A DNA stretch of 64,000 bases from NCBI GenBank assembly GCA_021234155.1, contig JAJEKV010000014.1, positions 13,442,494 to 13,506,493 of the forward strand. Reading direction: 5' to 3'. Below, in pieces: positions 1-9,748 of this stretch. Position numbers and translations under genes: made by a program. Within the stretch, counting starts at the first letter, position 1. Every line of letters begins with the position of its first letter. Source of the stretch: Isoetes taiwanensis (lineage: Eukaryota; Streptophyta; Lycopodiopsida; Isoetales; Isoetaceae). The notes beneath the pieces were generated by a model, which saw only the letters and a program-made list of their open reading frames with translations, was not told the DNA's origin and did not search any database.

Positions 1-688
1 AATACAAGAGGAGCAAACATGATCAACCATCATCACATAATCATCACATCATGAGAATAATCATAAGAAGAACATCTTAACCTAATCATACAACTAACTG
101 ATAGTTAGGGTTCCTTGATTAGGGTTCAAGATGTTGAATATGGGTTCTAGGATGGCTCTACTCTAGATACAAAATACTAGCACATCCGGAATGCTAATCC
201 CGGATGAGCTATCACAACTACTATCCTACATACCGCTCTGAAGCTCTCCCTCCGATCCGGGCGCCTCCATGGTCTTGGCTCACAAGCTGCCGTTCCTACT
301 CCAAGAACGGGTCTACCTGTGCTGGGGCTGCTTTGCACCAGCCTATGCCACAGCGAGCGAGGTTCAAACGGGTTTCGAACAAGTAGGTGAGTCTCGAGGG
401 GTGCTATGGCCGGAAAAGAGGTCTAGGGTTAGGGTTTATGCCTATATAAGTTAGGTCCACCTAGGATGCCACGTGGCACCAATCGGGTGAGTCCTGTGTG
501 GCAGTGCCCCAATAGGTTAAGGCCACGTGGATAATGGCTTAACCTATGGTTGGCTAAGTTATGAGAATAACTTAGCCATGCCCCCTAGTGCCACAATCTA
601 TGGTATACAAGGCTATAAGGATAGACTTGTATGGTGACGGATCCAGGAATATACGTATTTATGGCGTATATTCCCCTGGACCGTCACA
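1..688 (-). mobile_element. LTR of another chromovirus-like element interrupting E1 pol
   Basis: Read on the minus strand, this block starts at 688 with TGTGACGGTCC, the same type of terminus as the other LTRs here (TGTGACGTTCC, TGTGACATTCC). It contains the same kind of near-terminal inverted repeat around CGTATAT. It abuts E1 protease coding sequence abruptly at 688/689, so it is read as the start of an LTR inserted into E1. The other end of this LTR lies outside the window. Nothing in it is convincingly coding. Confidence 0.6.
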
Positions 689-2426
689 TTAACGGACATA
701 CATTGCATGATGGGGGTAACTTCTTTACCTGTGATCTCAATGGCCTTTCCGTCGGGCGTTGGGAAGGTGACCTTCCGCTTCCCGCAATCGATGATGGCCC
801 CTGCTGGCCCAAGGTACTCCATTCCAACAATCAAGTCGTATTTGCCAATACCCATTACTTCTGCCCCCATCTGGATATTAATCCCTGGTAAGTCAATGTC
901 GAAGTTGATTCTCTTCCCAGCTGTATGTCTTATTGCTCCGCTTGCCAAGATTACGGGCCTTGGTTTGGACTTTAGGGGTTTCAGTTTCATCATTTCAACC
1001 ATCCTTGGGGATCGCGGTTATGGCTACTTCCCTGAGTCTATCAAGACTATGAAGGATTTGGCCTTTGCCTTCCCTACCGTGGTGATTACCTTATCTTGGG
1101 TCTCTGCACATTACGTATCTATGGCAGCGAAGATGTGGCACTCACCCTGAATGTACTCGCGTGCCTCCTCGCCATCCTCGTCTGACGGAGTGTCCCATCC
1201 GCCCAACTCTGCTAGCCAGAGCTCATAACAAATGGGCGTTCATTGCTCGGTGGCCACTGAAACATCCCCCAAGCAGAAGCTGCTTCTTCATGCATTCCTG
1301 CCTTTTCTCTTTGGGCAACGCCTGTAGGAAGGACCGTACTGCTTTCGAGTAATTGGACCCTTCCTGTTTGTCTTTGAAGGACACCTGCTTTCTTTCCTGT
1401 TGTTTCCCCTGGTTGCCATTGTATGGGGACTTTGCTGGGCTTGGGCTGGCTGCCCTAGGACTGTAGCTTCCTGTTGCTTTCCCTCTATCTTGATAGTATG
1501 ACTGTCTCTGTGCGTTGATCTGCGGCCCCGATCCTTGCAAACTAATTGCCTTGGACTCCGCTTCAGACACTGTTCTGGGGTCTATTGCCCGTACGAGTTT
1601 CCTGAGTTCCTCGTTCAGCCCTTCTATGTAGCTTTCCACTGCGTGCTTCTCGCTCAGCTTCGACACATATAGCCTTAGTCTCATAAACTCTTGGTTGTAC
1701 ACGCGCATGTCTTGTACCCTCTTTGCCAATCGTAGAACTGGCCGCATCATATTTGACTTGTGTTCCCGAGGGACATAGTGTCTCTTGAAAGCTTTTGAGA
1801 ACTTCTTGAAGCGGCATGCGTCCCTGCTCAACCCATGGGCTTTGGCATAGCCCTTCCACCATATCCGTGTGGCTCCTTTCAGGTTGGCCGTCGCTACCCT
1901 GCCTTTGTCTTTGTCCTTCATGCCATAGGCATTGCCGTACTCACTCATCTCGTCCAGCCATGCCTCCGCCTCAAGGCCGGATCTGTTCTCGCCCGAGAAT
2001 TGTTCGAGTTTCGGGCTTTCCACATTACCCAAAGGCCGAGTCCACCTTCCTCTGGTAATCGAGGGTCTTATTGTCCTTCTGCCTGCCGTCTCTACGGTCC
2101 GGCGCCTGCTCGGGCTCTTTTTCGGACTCAGAGTCCGAGGTCGAGCTTGATTCGGAGGTCTCTGTGCTGGGGGACCTCCTTCTCTTACTCCTCCTCTTGT
2201 CTTTCCCCGATTTTTGGGGTGTCGTTTGTGGCCCGGCTGATGCTTGGGCTGCGAGTAGGCCCTTTATCTGGTCCAGCTCCGTTCGCATCTGCGACATCTC
2301 CTCTTCTGGGGTCATGGGACCATATCCTTCAAGAGGTTCACGGGATGGGTTGCTTTGTCGAGTCTCTTCGTCCATGTTGGGCCTCCTGTTTTGTTCGACC
2401 GTTCGTTGTTCCCTATCTGCACACAC
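689..2426 (-). pseudogene. E1 gag and start of pol (protease), degraded
   Basis: The gag N-terminus (2426-2030) shares the segment GPMTPEEE with E2 gag. The retrotransposon-gag core (2032-1223) includes the motifs [19 protein letters not shown] and [21 protein letters not shown] frameshift near 2030-2040 separates the two parts, and the CCHC zinc knuckle near 1260 is scrambled. The protease-side fragment (1002-689) retains the [20 protein letters not shown] region seen in E2. Coding ends at the LTR junction just after a MQCMS motif that is intact in E2. The open frame reaches back to a GTG codon at 2426. The first ATG is about 50 nt further in, and a conserved splice-acceptor-like TGTGTGCAG lies at the frame start. 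Non-functional. Confidence 0.85.
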
Positions 2427-2596
2427 AGTTGGTTATGGCTGTTGGGTTAGTTTTGTTTGTTCTGTTGCATTATACGTGTTGTTGGTATAGTTGCAGGACA
2501 AAATATATCAACAAAATATTAAAAATGCAAAGGAAGTTATATTCATATTATATAATATGTTTACTACAAAAAGATTTCCGGTCTCAAGATTGCTAA
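2427..2596 (-). promoter_or_regulatory. E1 ORF B-gag spacer with splice-acceptor-like 3' end
   Basis: On the minus strand this spacer ends with an AAACTAACCC branch-point-like motif and, about 25-35 nt later, TGTGTGCAG immediately before the open gag frame. The same arrangement, with the same reading phase, precedes gag in E2 (ACTAACC then TGTATGCAG near 26600). This suggests that gag-pol is translated from a spliced RNA. No donor site has been identified. Confidence 0.35.
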
Positions 2597-4146
2597 CTAT
2601 TCTTGATGCCGTCTGTAGGATGGATTATCCTCTAGGAACTTTTTCACTTGGGCTGTTCCCACTGAGTGACCCAAGTTCCTAAGGACGTTGGCTGAGGATC
2701 CACCCTGCAAGGCTCTCGCCAATTCTTCTATTCTGCGCTCGGAGGTGTAGGCTGCGGTTACTGCTAGCCTTCCTTGCCGCCTGTAAGGTATGGCGAAGTC
2801 GAAAACATCGAGTGCTACTGCTCTCTTCACCAGGATGGCATACTCGGTGTTGAGGGGCAACCGTGCATGCTGACCAAATCCTGAGAGCGCAATTAGCATC
2901 GACACTCCTTCCTCGCCCCTGGGGGTGAATTTGCGGTGAATTACCGCTATTCTTCCATCCATCAGCAGGGAAAGGTAATACCGCAACGACCTGTCGTTGC
3001 GAGACGGGTCTTCGGCCACTCAGTATCCAGCTCTGTGCCTGCTTGCAAAGTCATCAACCTCCACCGTGGTGAGTTCCCTATAATCTCTGACTGTTGCTGA
3101 AGCCCTCCTAAGGTCGAATTTGCCTCTTCTCTCCCGGGGAGGTGTTGCCGAAGAGCTTGCCGTTAGGATGTTTGAGGTCACGTAGCAGATCCCCATCTGT
3201 TCCTGTAGAGCAAAGAACTCTTCCTCCGTCGGTAGTTTGTCCTCGGCCTTGTCTGCCTCCATAATCTGCCTGATGCTGCTGTAGGCTTGGATGTCGGAGG
3301 TGGACTCTCCCGTGTAAGTGTCGGCTTCCCTTACTTGGAGGGGAAAGTCGGATGCTCCTCGGACGATGAAGTCGTCCAGGTCCGTTCTTCGGAGTTGGTG
3401 CAGCAACTCTTCAGGTCGGTACTCCCTTTCCCTGCACTCCGGGAGGTTTTGGATGTCGCTGAGGAGCAAAAATTCTTCGCCCTCGACAATGATGGGGGCT
3501 AGGCTTGTAATGCCTAGCCCAAGGGGGGGCGCGACTCTAGGAGTTTGCCGGCTTCTTTTGAAGTCCTGCCACTCTTGTTCTGCTTGTCGCCGCTCCTCTG
3601 TTGGGTCGAGCTCGACATAGTCTTCCTCCTCTTCTGATTCTTGTTCTTCTGAGTCCTCCTCTTCCTTTCCTTCCTGCTCCTGTTCATATTGCGTAAGGAG
3701 CCGTTGTTCTGCTGCTATGGCTATTGGGTCAACGTCCATGTGGGGAATGGAGGTTTCTCCCACAATGTTCTCGGCACGATGGGTAAGAAAAATTGCCAAG
3801 GCAGTGTTGAAAGAGAAATATTTGGTCCTATTAACAGTTAGGACCATTGGCTCGGTGTCTTGCTTGCGCCTTTTGTTGTCAAGTATTTGGCAATGTTTGG
3901 AACATCACCTAAAGTCGCTGCGTGGGATTGCCTAGGAACAAAGTACCCTATGCAAGGTGGGAGCTGCACTAGTGCTGGTTCTACCCTAGCTTGGAATTCA
4001 GACAGGACTCTACTGTAAGCTGGGGTTGCGTGCAGAGTTGCTTGGACATCTACCTCTTTCCGGAAGACATGGAAAATTTGGTCGATGTCGGCCTCGACAG
4101 CATGAGCGCTGGCGCTGTACCATCTGCGGAAATCAGAGGTTGCCAT
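2597..4146 (-). pseudogene. E1 ORF B: accessory protein with possible H2A-like C-terminus
   Basis: Starts at ATG 4146 (MATSDFRRWY) and runs to 2597 with two lesions: a frameshift near 3870 and a TGA at 3020-3022. The N-terminal ~150 residues are conserved with E2 and E3 ORF B. A Glu-rich stretch follows, then a conserved block (PLGLGITSLAPII, LLLSDIQNLP, DLDDFI), a variable linker, and a C-terminal ~130 aa domain (3019-2597). By eye that domain can be laid on histone H2A: GFGQHARL on the GNYAQRV segment, the helix YAILVKRAVALDVFDFA on YLAAVLEYLTAEILELA, and RRIEELARALQGG on RNDEELNKLLGG. The family is otherwise unrecognised. It lies between the H3-like gene and gag and has its own TATA box at 4261-4268. 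Confidence 0.75.
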
Positions 4147-4260
4147 TGGTTAAATGCGAAAGAGGGTATCAACCGGTTGCAAGAGTGCCTCAGGGAGCTG
4201 GAAAATCGGCTAGGAAGGCAGGAGCAAACTTGTAGGGTGCCTTGTGTGAAATGAGGGACC

Positions 4261-4268
4261 TATTTATA
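4261..4268 (-). promoter_or_regulatory. TATA box of E1 ORF B, with telo-box
   Basis: TATAAATA on the minus strand, 115-122 nt upstream of the ORF B ATG at 4146. A telo-box-like AAACCCTAA (plus-strand reading) lies at 4278-4286. E2 has the same TATA box at the same spacing (11793-11800) with the same telo-box beside it (11773-11781), which argues for a conserved internal promoter. Confidence 0.6.
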
Positions 4269-4458
4269 GAAAAGGGGAAAACCCTAATTTTTGGATGACT
4301 TGGAAATTTCCTGGGGTTGGGCAATTCTAGTCTATACTGAGGTCAAAATGGGAATTTGAAGACTAGTTCAAGTGTTTGAGTGTGGCTGGGCTACCTAAAA
4401 GATACTATACAACAGGTTGGGAATCATTCGGGCAAGTTCTGGTGAAGAATGGTAGGAG

Positions 4459-4525
4459 GTCTCACAGCTTGCGCCTCGCTCAAAAACTAAAGTTTAGTTT
4501 CTTGACCAGGCGCGAGCTGTGAGAC
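4459..4525. repeat. 67-bp palindrome, E1 ORF B upstream copy 1
   Basis: Outer arms GTCTCACAGCT and AGCTGTGAGAC pair over 11 bp. A single T/G position and a second 6-bp stem GCGCCT/AGGCGC follow. The centre is an AT palindrome around AAACTAAAGTTTAGTTT. It is one of four near-identical copies in E1. Confidence 0.9.
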
Positions 4526-4659
4526 ATCAGTCTCATTTTGATCAAAACATGTCCAATTTGGATAAACTAAGGGTGTAAGAATGATGGGCTCACCAAATCA
4601 GGTAGAATCGACCCCTTATTTGGTCGATTTGGAGCTGTTTTGGGCGAGTTTTGGGCAAG

Positions 4660-4726
4660 GTCTCACAGCTTGCGCCTCGCTCAAAAACTAAAGTTTAGTT
4701 TCTTGACCAGGCGTGAGCTGTGAAAC
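4660..4726. repeat. 67-bp palindrome, E1 ORF B upstream copy 2
   Basis: Same design as 4459-4525: GTCTCACAGCT arm, inner GCGCC stem and central AAACTAAAGTTTAGTTT. The right arm has decayed slightly (GTGAAAC for GTGAGAC, GCGTG for GCGCG). It lies about 200 bp from its partner, between the H3-like gene and ORF B. Confidence 0.9.
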
Positions 4727-4862
4727 ATCACGTCTTTCTGTCTGCAATTGTCCTATTTTGCCAAAATAAAAACTAAAACTTGCTAACTTATCCTAATTAA
4801 GCAAGTTCAGACAATTAAAGCGCTCAAAATTGTTCTATTATCACAAAAAAAATTTCGATTAT

Positions 4863-6179
4863 TTACAAAAAGTTTAGGGGCGCTCCCTTGATGTGAGTAG
4901 CAAGTTGCATGTCTTGCCTCATTAAAGTCACTCGCTTCGCATGGACAGTGCAAGCTGTTGAGTCTTCAAAATGCTGCACTATCTTCTGCTCAGCTGCTTC
5001 CTGGAGTGCGAGTAGCATCTCATCTGTGACCCTGTAGTCCGTCCTAAAATCCTGCATCACTTCTCTAACTAGCCGAGCAAAGGGGGCGCGGGGGATCAGG
5101 AGGCCGTAGCTGCGCTGGAAGTGCCGAATCTCCCGTAGTGCTCTTTGCTCGAGCTGCTTCTTTGTGAGCTTCTTCTGTGCAGGCTTTTTCGGGACCTTGG
5201 GCTTGGGTGGTGGCGGTCTTAGGGTCTGCTGCTTGGTTGGGTGTTCTCCTTCGATGGCCCTCACCTTGTTCTCCTGGTAATACTTGTCGTATGCCTCCCA
5301 CTCCTTCATGTAGGCATTGTGCTCCCGCATCTTACGTTCATAGATCTTTACCGGGTCTGTGACGTAGGACTCTCGGGCAGGTCGGGGTTGCTTCTTCCTG
5401 TCCCATTTCGGGTAAGGAGGGGGTTTCTTCACTGTGTTCTGCTGCTCCTCCTCTTGCACTACTTGCTCGGTTACTACCTGTTCAACTGTCGGGGGTTTGG
5501 AGGGGCCTGCCCCCTCAGTGTTGGGGTTAAGTTCTTCGTCAGAACTCTCCGAGGGGGTTGGGGGATGATCGGGTGGCCGTTCAGTGATGGTGATCTTCGG
5601 GTTGGGCTTTTTCACCATGGGGACGTCCTTGAACTTCCTTGGGCTCCCCACCCATTTCCCTTTCTTCTTCTTGAGCTCCTCGGCCGATTTCTTCTCTTCT
5701 TCTTCCCTCTTCCTCTTCTTCTCTTCTCTTTTCTTTTCCCGGCGTTCGTATTTCCTGATAAACCGAGCGAGGTCTGCCTCCTCTGCCGGCTCTAATCTCG
5801 GCTTGCTGTGCTCGTGCTGCTCCTTTGTTCGTCTTTCCCGATGTACGTCCTCCTCCTCTTCGAGGATCTCTGTTCCTGGATCCGAGGGGTCTTCTTCTCT
5901 CTCCTGCTCGCGGATCTCGCGCTCTATCTCCTCGTATACCTCCCTTGTCTCCTCGTCCATGGAGGTTGGTGATGTGGCTTCATCTTGCTCCGCCTGCTGA
6001 TTGAAAATATCAATCAGATCGGATGTATCGTGCTCTTCCGAGATGCTCTCCTCGCTTGGAGATGACTGACCTCCTTTCCTGAGCCTCTCGCGAAGCATCT
6101 GCCGAATAAGATCGGGGCCTGTGGCACTGGTAGCTTCGCCTGGACGGGGCTTCCTGGCAGTCTGTTTGGTTCGGGCCAT
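4863..6179 (-). CDS. E1 histone H3-like protein with H3 tail and H3 fold split by a long linker
   Basis: An open frame of 438 aa from ATG 6179. Residues 2-10 after Met are ARTKQTARK, identical to histone H3 residues 1-9, followed by Pro instead of Ser10. The middle (about residues 40-330) is acidic, then Lys/Arg/Glu-rich (about 120-190, plausible nuclear localisation and coiled coil), then Pro-rich with a block shared with E2 (DPVK, EHNAYM, WEAY). From about residue 347 (nt 5141 down) an H3 core follows: LREIRHFQRS (alphaN), FARLVREVMQDFRTD (alpha1/loop1), LQEAAEQ (alpha2), HFEDSTACTVHAKRVTLM and QDMQLA (loop2/alpha3). The normal GERP-type end is replaced by GAPLNFL, consistent with a 1-nt deletion in a G run. 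It is the first gene after the LTR/PBS, with its own TATA box. A histone-fold protein that pairs with H4 or acts as a tail mimic is inferred. Confidence 0.9.
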   Translation of the reverse strand: MARTKQTARKPRPGEATSATGPDLIRQMLRERLRKGGQSSPSEESISEEHDTSDLIDIFNQQAEQDEATSPTSMDEETREVYEEIEREIREQEREEDPSDPGTEILEEEEDVHRERRTKEQHEHSKPRLEPAEEADLARFIRKYERREKKREEKKRKREEEEKKSAEELKKKKGKWVGSPRKFKDVPMVKKPNPKITITERPPDHPPTPSESSDEELNPNTEGAGPSKPPTVEQVVTEQVVQEEEQQNTVKKPPPYPKWDRKKQPRPARESYVTDPVKIYERKMREHNAYMKEWEAYDKYYQENKVRAIEGEHPTKQQTLRPPPPKPKVPKKPAQKKLTKKQLEQRALREIRHFQRSYGLLIPRAPFARLVREVMQDFRTDYRVTDEMLLALQEAAEQKIVQHFEDSTACTVHAKRVTLMRQDMQLATHIKGAPLNFL

Positions 6180-6279
6180 GTTTGACGGATCGTGAATCGG
6201 ATCTCGGGCGCCAAAGATCGCCTTAGGGAGCGAGAGTTGGTTTCTAAGGCGGGAATGTTCAAATGAGGGGGTCTACTTC

Positions 6280-6287
6280 TATTTATA
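6280..6287 (-). promoter_or_regulatory. TATA box of the E1 H3-like gene
   Basis: TATAAATA on the minus strand, 101-108 nt upstream of ATG 6179. E2 has the same box 102-109 nt upstream of its H3-like ATG (9824-9831). It lies well inside the element, far from the LTR promoter. Confidence 0.6.
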
Positions 6288-6390
6288 GCTTGGCAAAGTT
6301 TTAGGTCAAACTTCAAGTTGTTCTATTTAACATGCTAAGATACCTATTTAGTTAAAACTTACACTTATTTCAGACTTTTCCTACTTATTG

Positions 6391-6457
6391 GTCTCACAGG
6401 TCGCGCCTCGCTCAAAAACTAAAGTTTAGTTTTTAGTCCAGGCGCGAGCTGTGAGAT
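6391..6457. repeat. 67-bp palindrome, E1 H3-gene upstream copy 1
   Basis: Arms GTCTCACAG and CTGTGAGA with inner GCGCCT/AGGCGC and the central AT palindrome. The last base of the outer arm is changed (GAGAT). It sits about 105 bp upstream of the H3-like TATA box. Confidence 0.9.
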
Positions 6458-6580
6458 CTCACACATTTTTAAGTAATTTAAGTAATCGAATCATGCTATT
6501 CTTATTAATTCCTATCTTAGAATTAGCTTTACCATATTAGTTTTCTCAAATTCATCATATTTAAGTGATCTTGGCTCGAT

Positions 6581-6647
6581 GTCTCACAGCTTGCGCCTCG
6601 CTCAAAAACTAAAGTTTAGTTCTTTGACCAGGCGCGAGCTGTGAGAC
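6581..6647. repeat. 67-bp palindrome, E1 H3-gene upstream copy 2
   Basis: Perfect outer arms GTCTCACAGCT/AGCTGTGAGAC and inner stem GCGCCT/AGGCGC. It is the copy closest to the PBS. The 6457-6581 interval is AT-rich and featureless. Confidence 0.9.
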
Positions 6648-6841
6648 CACCTCACTTTGGCAAAATTTTTGGCTCATTCTTTTTAGTCTTATTAAGTTCC
6701 AATTCACTTAATTGTTACTAGCTTAGCATAAACTACAAAAATGAGAAAAAAAAATTCCCACTTTTCGAGGTTTAAGGATCCTATCAAGTTAGTACTACTG
6801 GGAGCATGGTCAGTGCTTTGCTCTTGGTCTCCAAGAACATT

Positions 6842-6853
6842 GCTCTGATACCA
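6842..6853 (-). other. E1 primer binding site (initiator Met tRNA)
   Basis: TGGTATCAGAGC on the minus strand, one base after the LTR end. This is the standard plant LTR-retrotransposon PBS complementary to the 3' end of tRNA-iMet, and it fixes the element orientation. Confidence 0.95.
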
Positions 6854-6854
6854 C

Positions 6855-8338
6855 TGTGACGTCCCCTACTCGTATACGATGCACTCATCGTATACAAACA
6901 GGAGTTCATCCCCTATACCAGCTCCACGCTGATACAAGGCCCTCCACACATCACTGCAATCCAGTGGGAAGAATGAAGGTGTCATTTACCCTGTCTCCCT
7001 CAGGGCCTACCTAGCTGCGGAAGCGTAAACATATGTAAGTACATATACATCAAAGCACATCATGACCATCTCGAAGGATGGCTCACCACATATCTGCATA
7101 GACAAAGATCAGCACAATACAAAGGAAGTTCCTACCCAAGGCTCAGACACAGGGATAGACTGACAAGCTTGGGCCTCCAGAGTTCATTGCAGACAGAATC
7201 ATGACAATGGATTGGGCTGGCATAAGAACATGGCTTAGGGTTGTCCACACCATCCGCCCCTCCTGTGCACACTTTGCAGAGTAGGTTGAAAAGTGTTGGG
7301 ACCCGACTGTAGCCCGCCGGGTGCATAGCCAAAGGGGCTACTCCTGGATTACATCTCCCCAGGCCCGATGGGGCAGGTAGGGATCACTCCCACCCGAGGT
7401 CTACATGCTGACCCAAGGTGACTAGAGGGCCACTGCCCTTATTCGACTTAACCCACTGGAAGGTGAACCCCACCCCACGGGTGTCGAGCCCATGCCTTGC
7501 CCACACTCAGTGGCAAGCCATTAGACCTAGTCACTCTGATCCCCGGTAGGCCTTACACACCAGAGGGATCGGTCAAGGGTCAGAACACGAACCTCGTTCT
7601 GAGCCAGTCTGGTCCCTTCACCCACAACCAGGTGTGGTTCTTGTACACAGGCCGAATACTAGTAATGCACTAAGAAGGACTAACTAGGAGCATCATCTAC
7701 TAAGCTTTAAGTCTCTACCCCCCTTCCCAATACAATGAGTTCACAGAATCCATCCGTCCATCATATCAACATAATAATTAATAAAGAACTAATCTATCTC
7801 ATAGAGTTAGGTTCTTTAGTTAGGTCAATCTTGGGATCTACTTGGCTGCTATGGGCGATCTAATAGGCTAAACCTACTGGTTCGAAGGCTGGAGTAAGGT
7901 TTATGCTATTTGATCGACCAAATACCTGATCCCTGGTTCACTCCTCTCGATCCGAAGGCGTCCATGTCTCTGAGATGCGGTCGGAAGGGCGATCTGACAC
8001 GCTGGGGCGTACGGGCAGATCGTGGGAGTTGGAATCGACTCCTCAGGCGCGCGAATTGGAGCTCGGAAGGTCTGTAGGCGAAAAGGAAAATGTTAGGGTT
8101 TGATGCCTTATGTAGGCTATCAATTAGGTTTTAGGGTTCCCATGACCCTTGGTCTACCTTTAATGGGTTAAAGGTCTAAAGGTGCGCGCATTGCTAAGTG
8201 TGCGCACCATTGCAAGTTGCCCCCTAGGGCGTCCTTGCTTGGGTATACGTCGGCGTACACGTCGACTGGACGGCGTGTACGCGTGACGGCGCAGTACGGT
8301 ATACGTCTTGAGACCATATATTGTACTGGAACGTCACA
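6855..8338 (-). repeat. E1 5' LTR (1,484 bp)
   Basis: On the minus strand it begins TGTGACGTTCC at 8338 and ends GGGACGTCACA at 6855. Over most of its length it is homologous to the E2 LTRs (for example 7400-7740 against 33060-33260 inverted). Near the end is the inverted repeat GTATACGATG/CATCGTATAC (6872-6895). No gene is present. Confidence 0.9.
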
Positions 8339-9276
8339 GTTCCTTAGTTCTTCTGTGATGTATATGGATGATGGATCTCTATGAACTCCTTGTATTGGGA
8401 AGGGGGGTAGAGACCTAAAGCTTGGTAGTAGATGCTCCTAGATTAGCCTCTCTAGCACACTATAGATTCGGCCTGTGCACAAGAACCACACCTGGTTGTG
8501 GGTGAAGGGGCCAGACTGGCTGAGAAGGAGGGTCATGTCCCGACTCCTTAAAGATCCCTCTGGTGTGTAAGGCCTACCAGGGGTCATTGTGACTAGGTCT
8601 AATGGCTCACCACTGAGTGCGGGTGAGGCATGGACTCGACACCCGTGAAGTGGTGTACACTTTCCAGTGGGTTCAGTCGAATACGGGCAGTGGCCCTCTA
8701 GTCACCTTGAGTCGGCATGTAGACCTCTGGAGGGAGTGATCCCTTCCTGCCCCATCGGAACTGGGAGGATGAAACCCAGGAATAGCCCTTTTGGCTATGC
8801 ATCCGGCGGGCTACAGTCAGGTTCTGACACTTTTCAGCCTACTCTGCAAAGTGTGCACAGGAGGGGCGGATGGCGTGGACAACCCTATGCCATGTTCATA
8901 TGTCAGCCAAATCCATTGCCATGAATTCTGTCTGCAATGAACTCTGGAGACCCAAGCCGTCAGTCATCCCCTTTGACTCTGAGCCTTGGGTAGAACTCCC
9001 CATATGTATTGTGCTCACCTTGTTTATGCAGATGTGATGGACCACCCTTCGAGGTGGATATGTACTTATGTTATATACTGACATGTATGTTTACGCTTCC
9101 GCAGCTAGGTAGACCCTGAGGGAGACGGGGTAAAATGACCCCTTCACTCTTCCCACTGGAACCCGTCACGGTTGCAGTGTTATGTGGAGGGCCCTGTATC
9201 GGCCTGGAGCTGGTATGGGGGATGAACTCCTGTTTGTATATGGTGAGTGCACCGTATACGAGTAGGGGACGTCACA
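8339..9276 (+). repeat. E2 5' LTR, 3'-terminal 938 bp
   Basis: Collinear with 32964-33901 of the 3' LTR. The first ~700 bp of the LTR are missing because E1 joins at 8338/8339. It ends with GTATATGGTG and CACCGTATAC (9236-9259) and GGGGACGTCACA. The open frame at 8667-8924 is present in both LTR copies but shows no recognisable domain, so it is not called a gene. Confidence 0.9.
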
Positions 9277-9277
9277 G

Positions 9278-9289
9278 TGGTATCAGAGC
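9278..9289 (+). other. E2 primer binding site (initiator Met tRNA)
   Basis: TGGTATCAGAGC, one base downstream of the LTR end, identical to the E1 PBS. Confidence 0.95.
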
Positions 9290-9476
9290 AATGTTCTTGG
9301 AGACCAAGAGCAAAGCACTGGCCATGGTCCCAGTAGTACTAACTTAATAGGATCCTTAAACCTCAAAAAATGGGAAAATTTTTTCTCATTTTTGTAGTTT
9401 ATGCTAAGCTAGTAATAGTTAAAATGAATGAAAACATAAAAAGACCTAAAATTGGTGAGCCAACCTTCGTGGGTAG

Positions 9477-9546
9477 GTCTCACACACGTCACACGCCAGA
9501 CGTATAATGAGATTCTCATTTTCGGGCTGGGCGCAACGTGTGAGAC
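9477..9546. repeat. 70-bp palindrome, E2 H3-gene upstream copy 1
   Basis: Arms GTCTCACAC and GTGTGAGAC with centre ATGAGATTCTCAT. The left inner arm has picked up changes. The stem sequence differs from the E1 copies, but the design and position are the same. Confidence 0.88.
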
Positions 9547-9681
9547 ATTCAGCTTGAAACATTAAGAAATGTCATGAATCACAGTAAAATAACTTGATAA
9601 TTCTAATTTTAAGCTAAGAATCAGTAGAATTGGCATGTTACATGTTTAAAAAGTACAAAATTTAGTAGTGGGTCCCACCAT

Positions 9682-9748
9682 GTCTCACACGTCGCGCCAG
9701 GACAGGAAATGACTTTTTCATTTTCGGGCTGGGCGCAACGTGTGAGAC
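9682..9748. repeat. 67-bp palindrome, E2 H3-gene upstream copy 2
   Basis: GTCTCACACGT pairs with ACGTGTGAGAC over 11 bp, followed by a C/A mismatch and the GCGCC/GGCGC inner stem. It is about 75 bp upstream of the H3-like TATA box. Confidence 0.9.

Larger units (their letters stand above)
689..8338 (-). mobile_element. E1: histone-carrying Ty3/gypsy chromovirus, 3' truncated
   Basis: On the minus strand the order is LTR (8338-6855), PBS, H3-like gene, ORF B, gag and the beginning of pol (protease), cut off at 688/689 by a foreign LTR. Gag and ORF B are closely related to those of E2, so the two copies belong to one family. Its LTR end at 8338 joins the interior of an E2-type LTR at 8339. This is best explained by E1 having inserted into the 5' LTR of E2. 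Confidence 0.85.

Noticed and set aside
8667-8924. ORF inside the E2 LTR (also at 33292-33549)
   Set aside because: It is shared only because the LTRs are copies. There is no domain and no start context.
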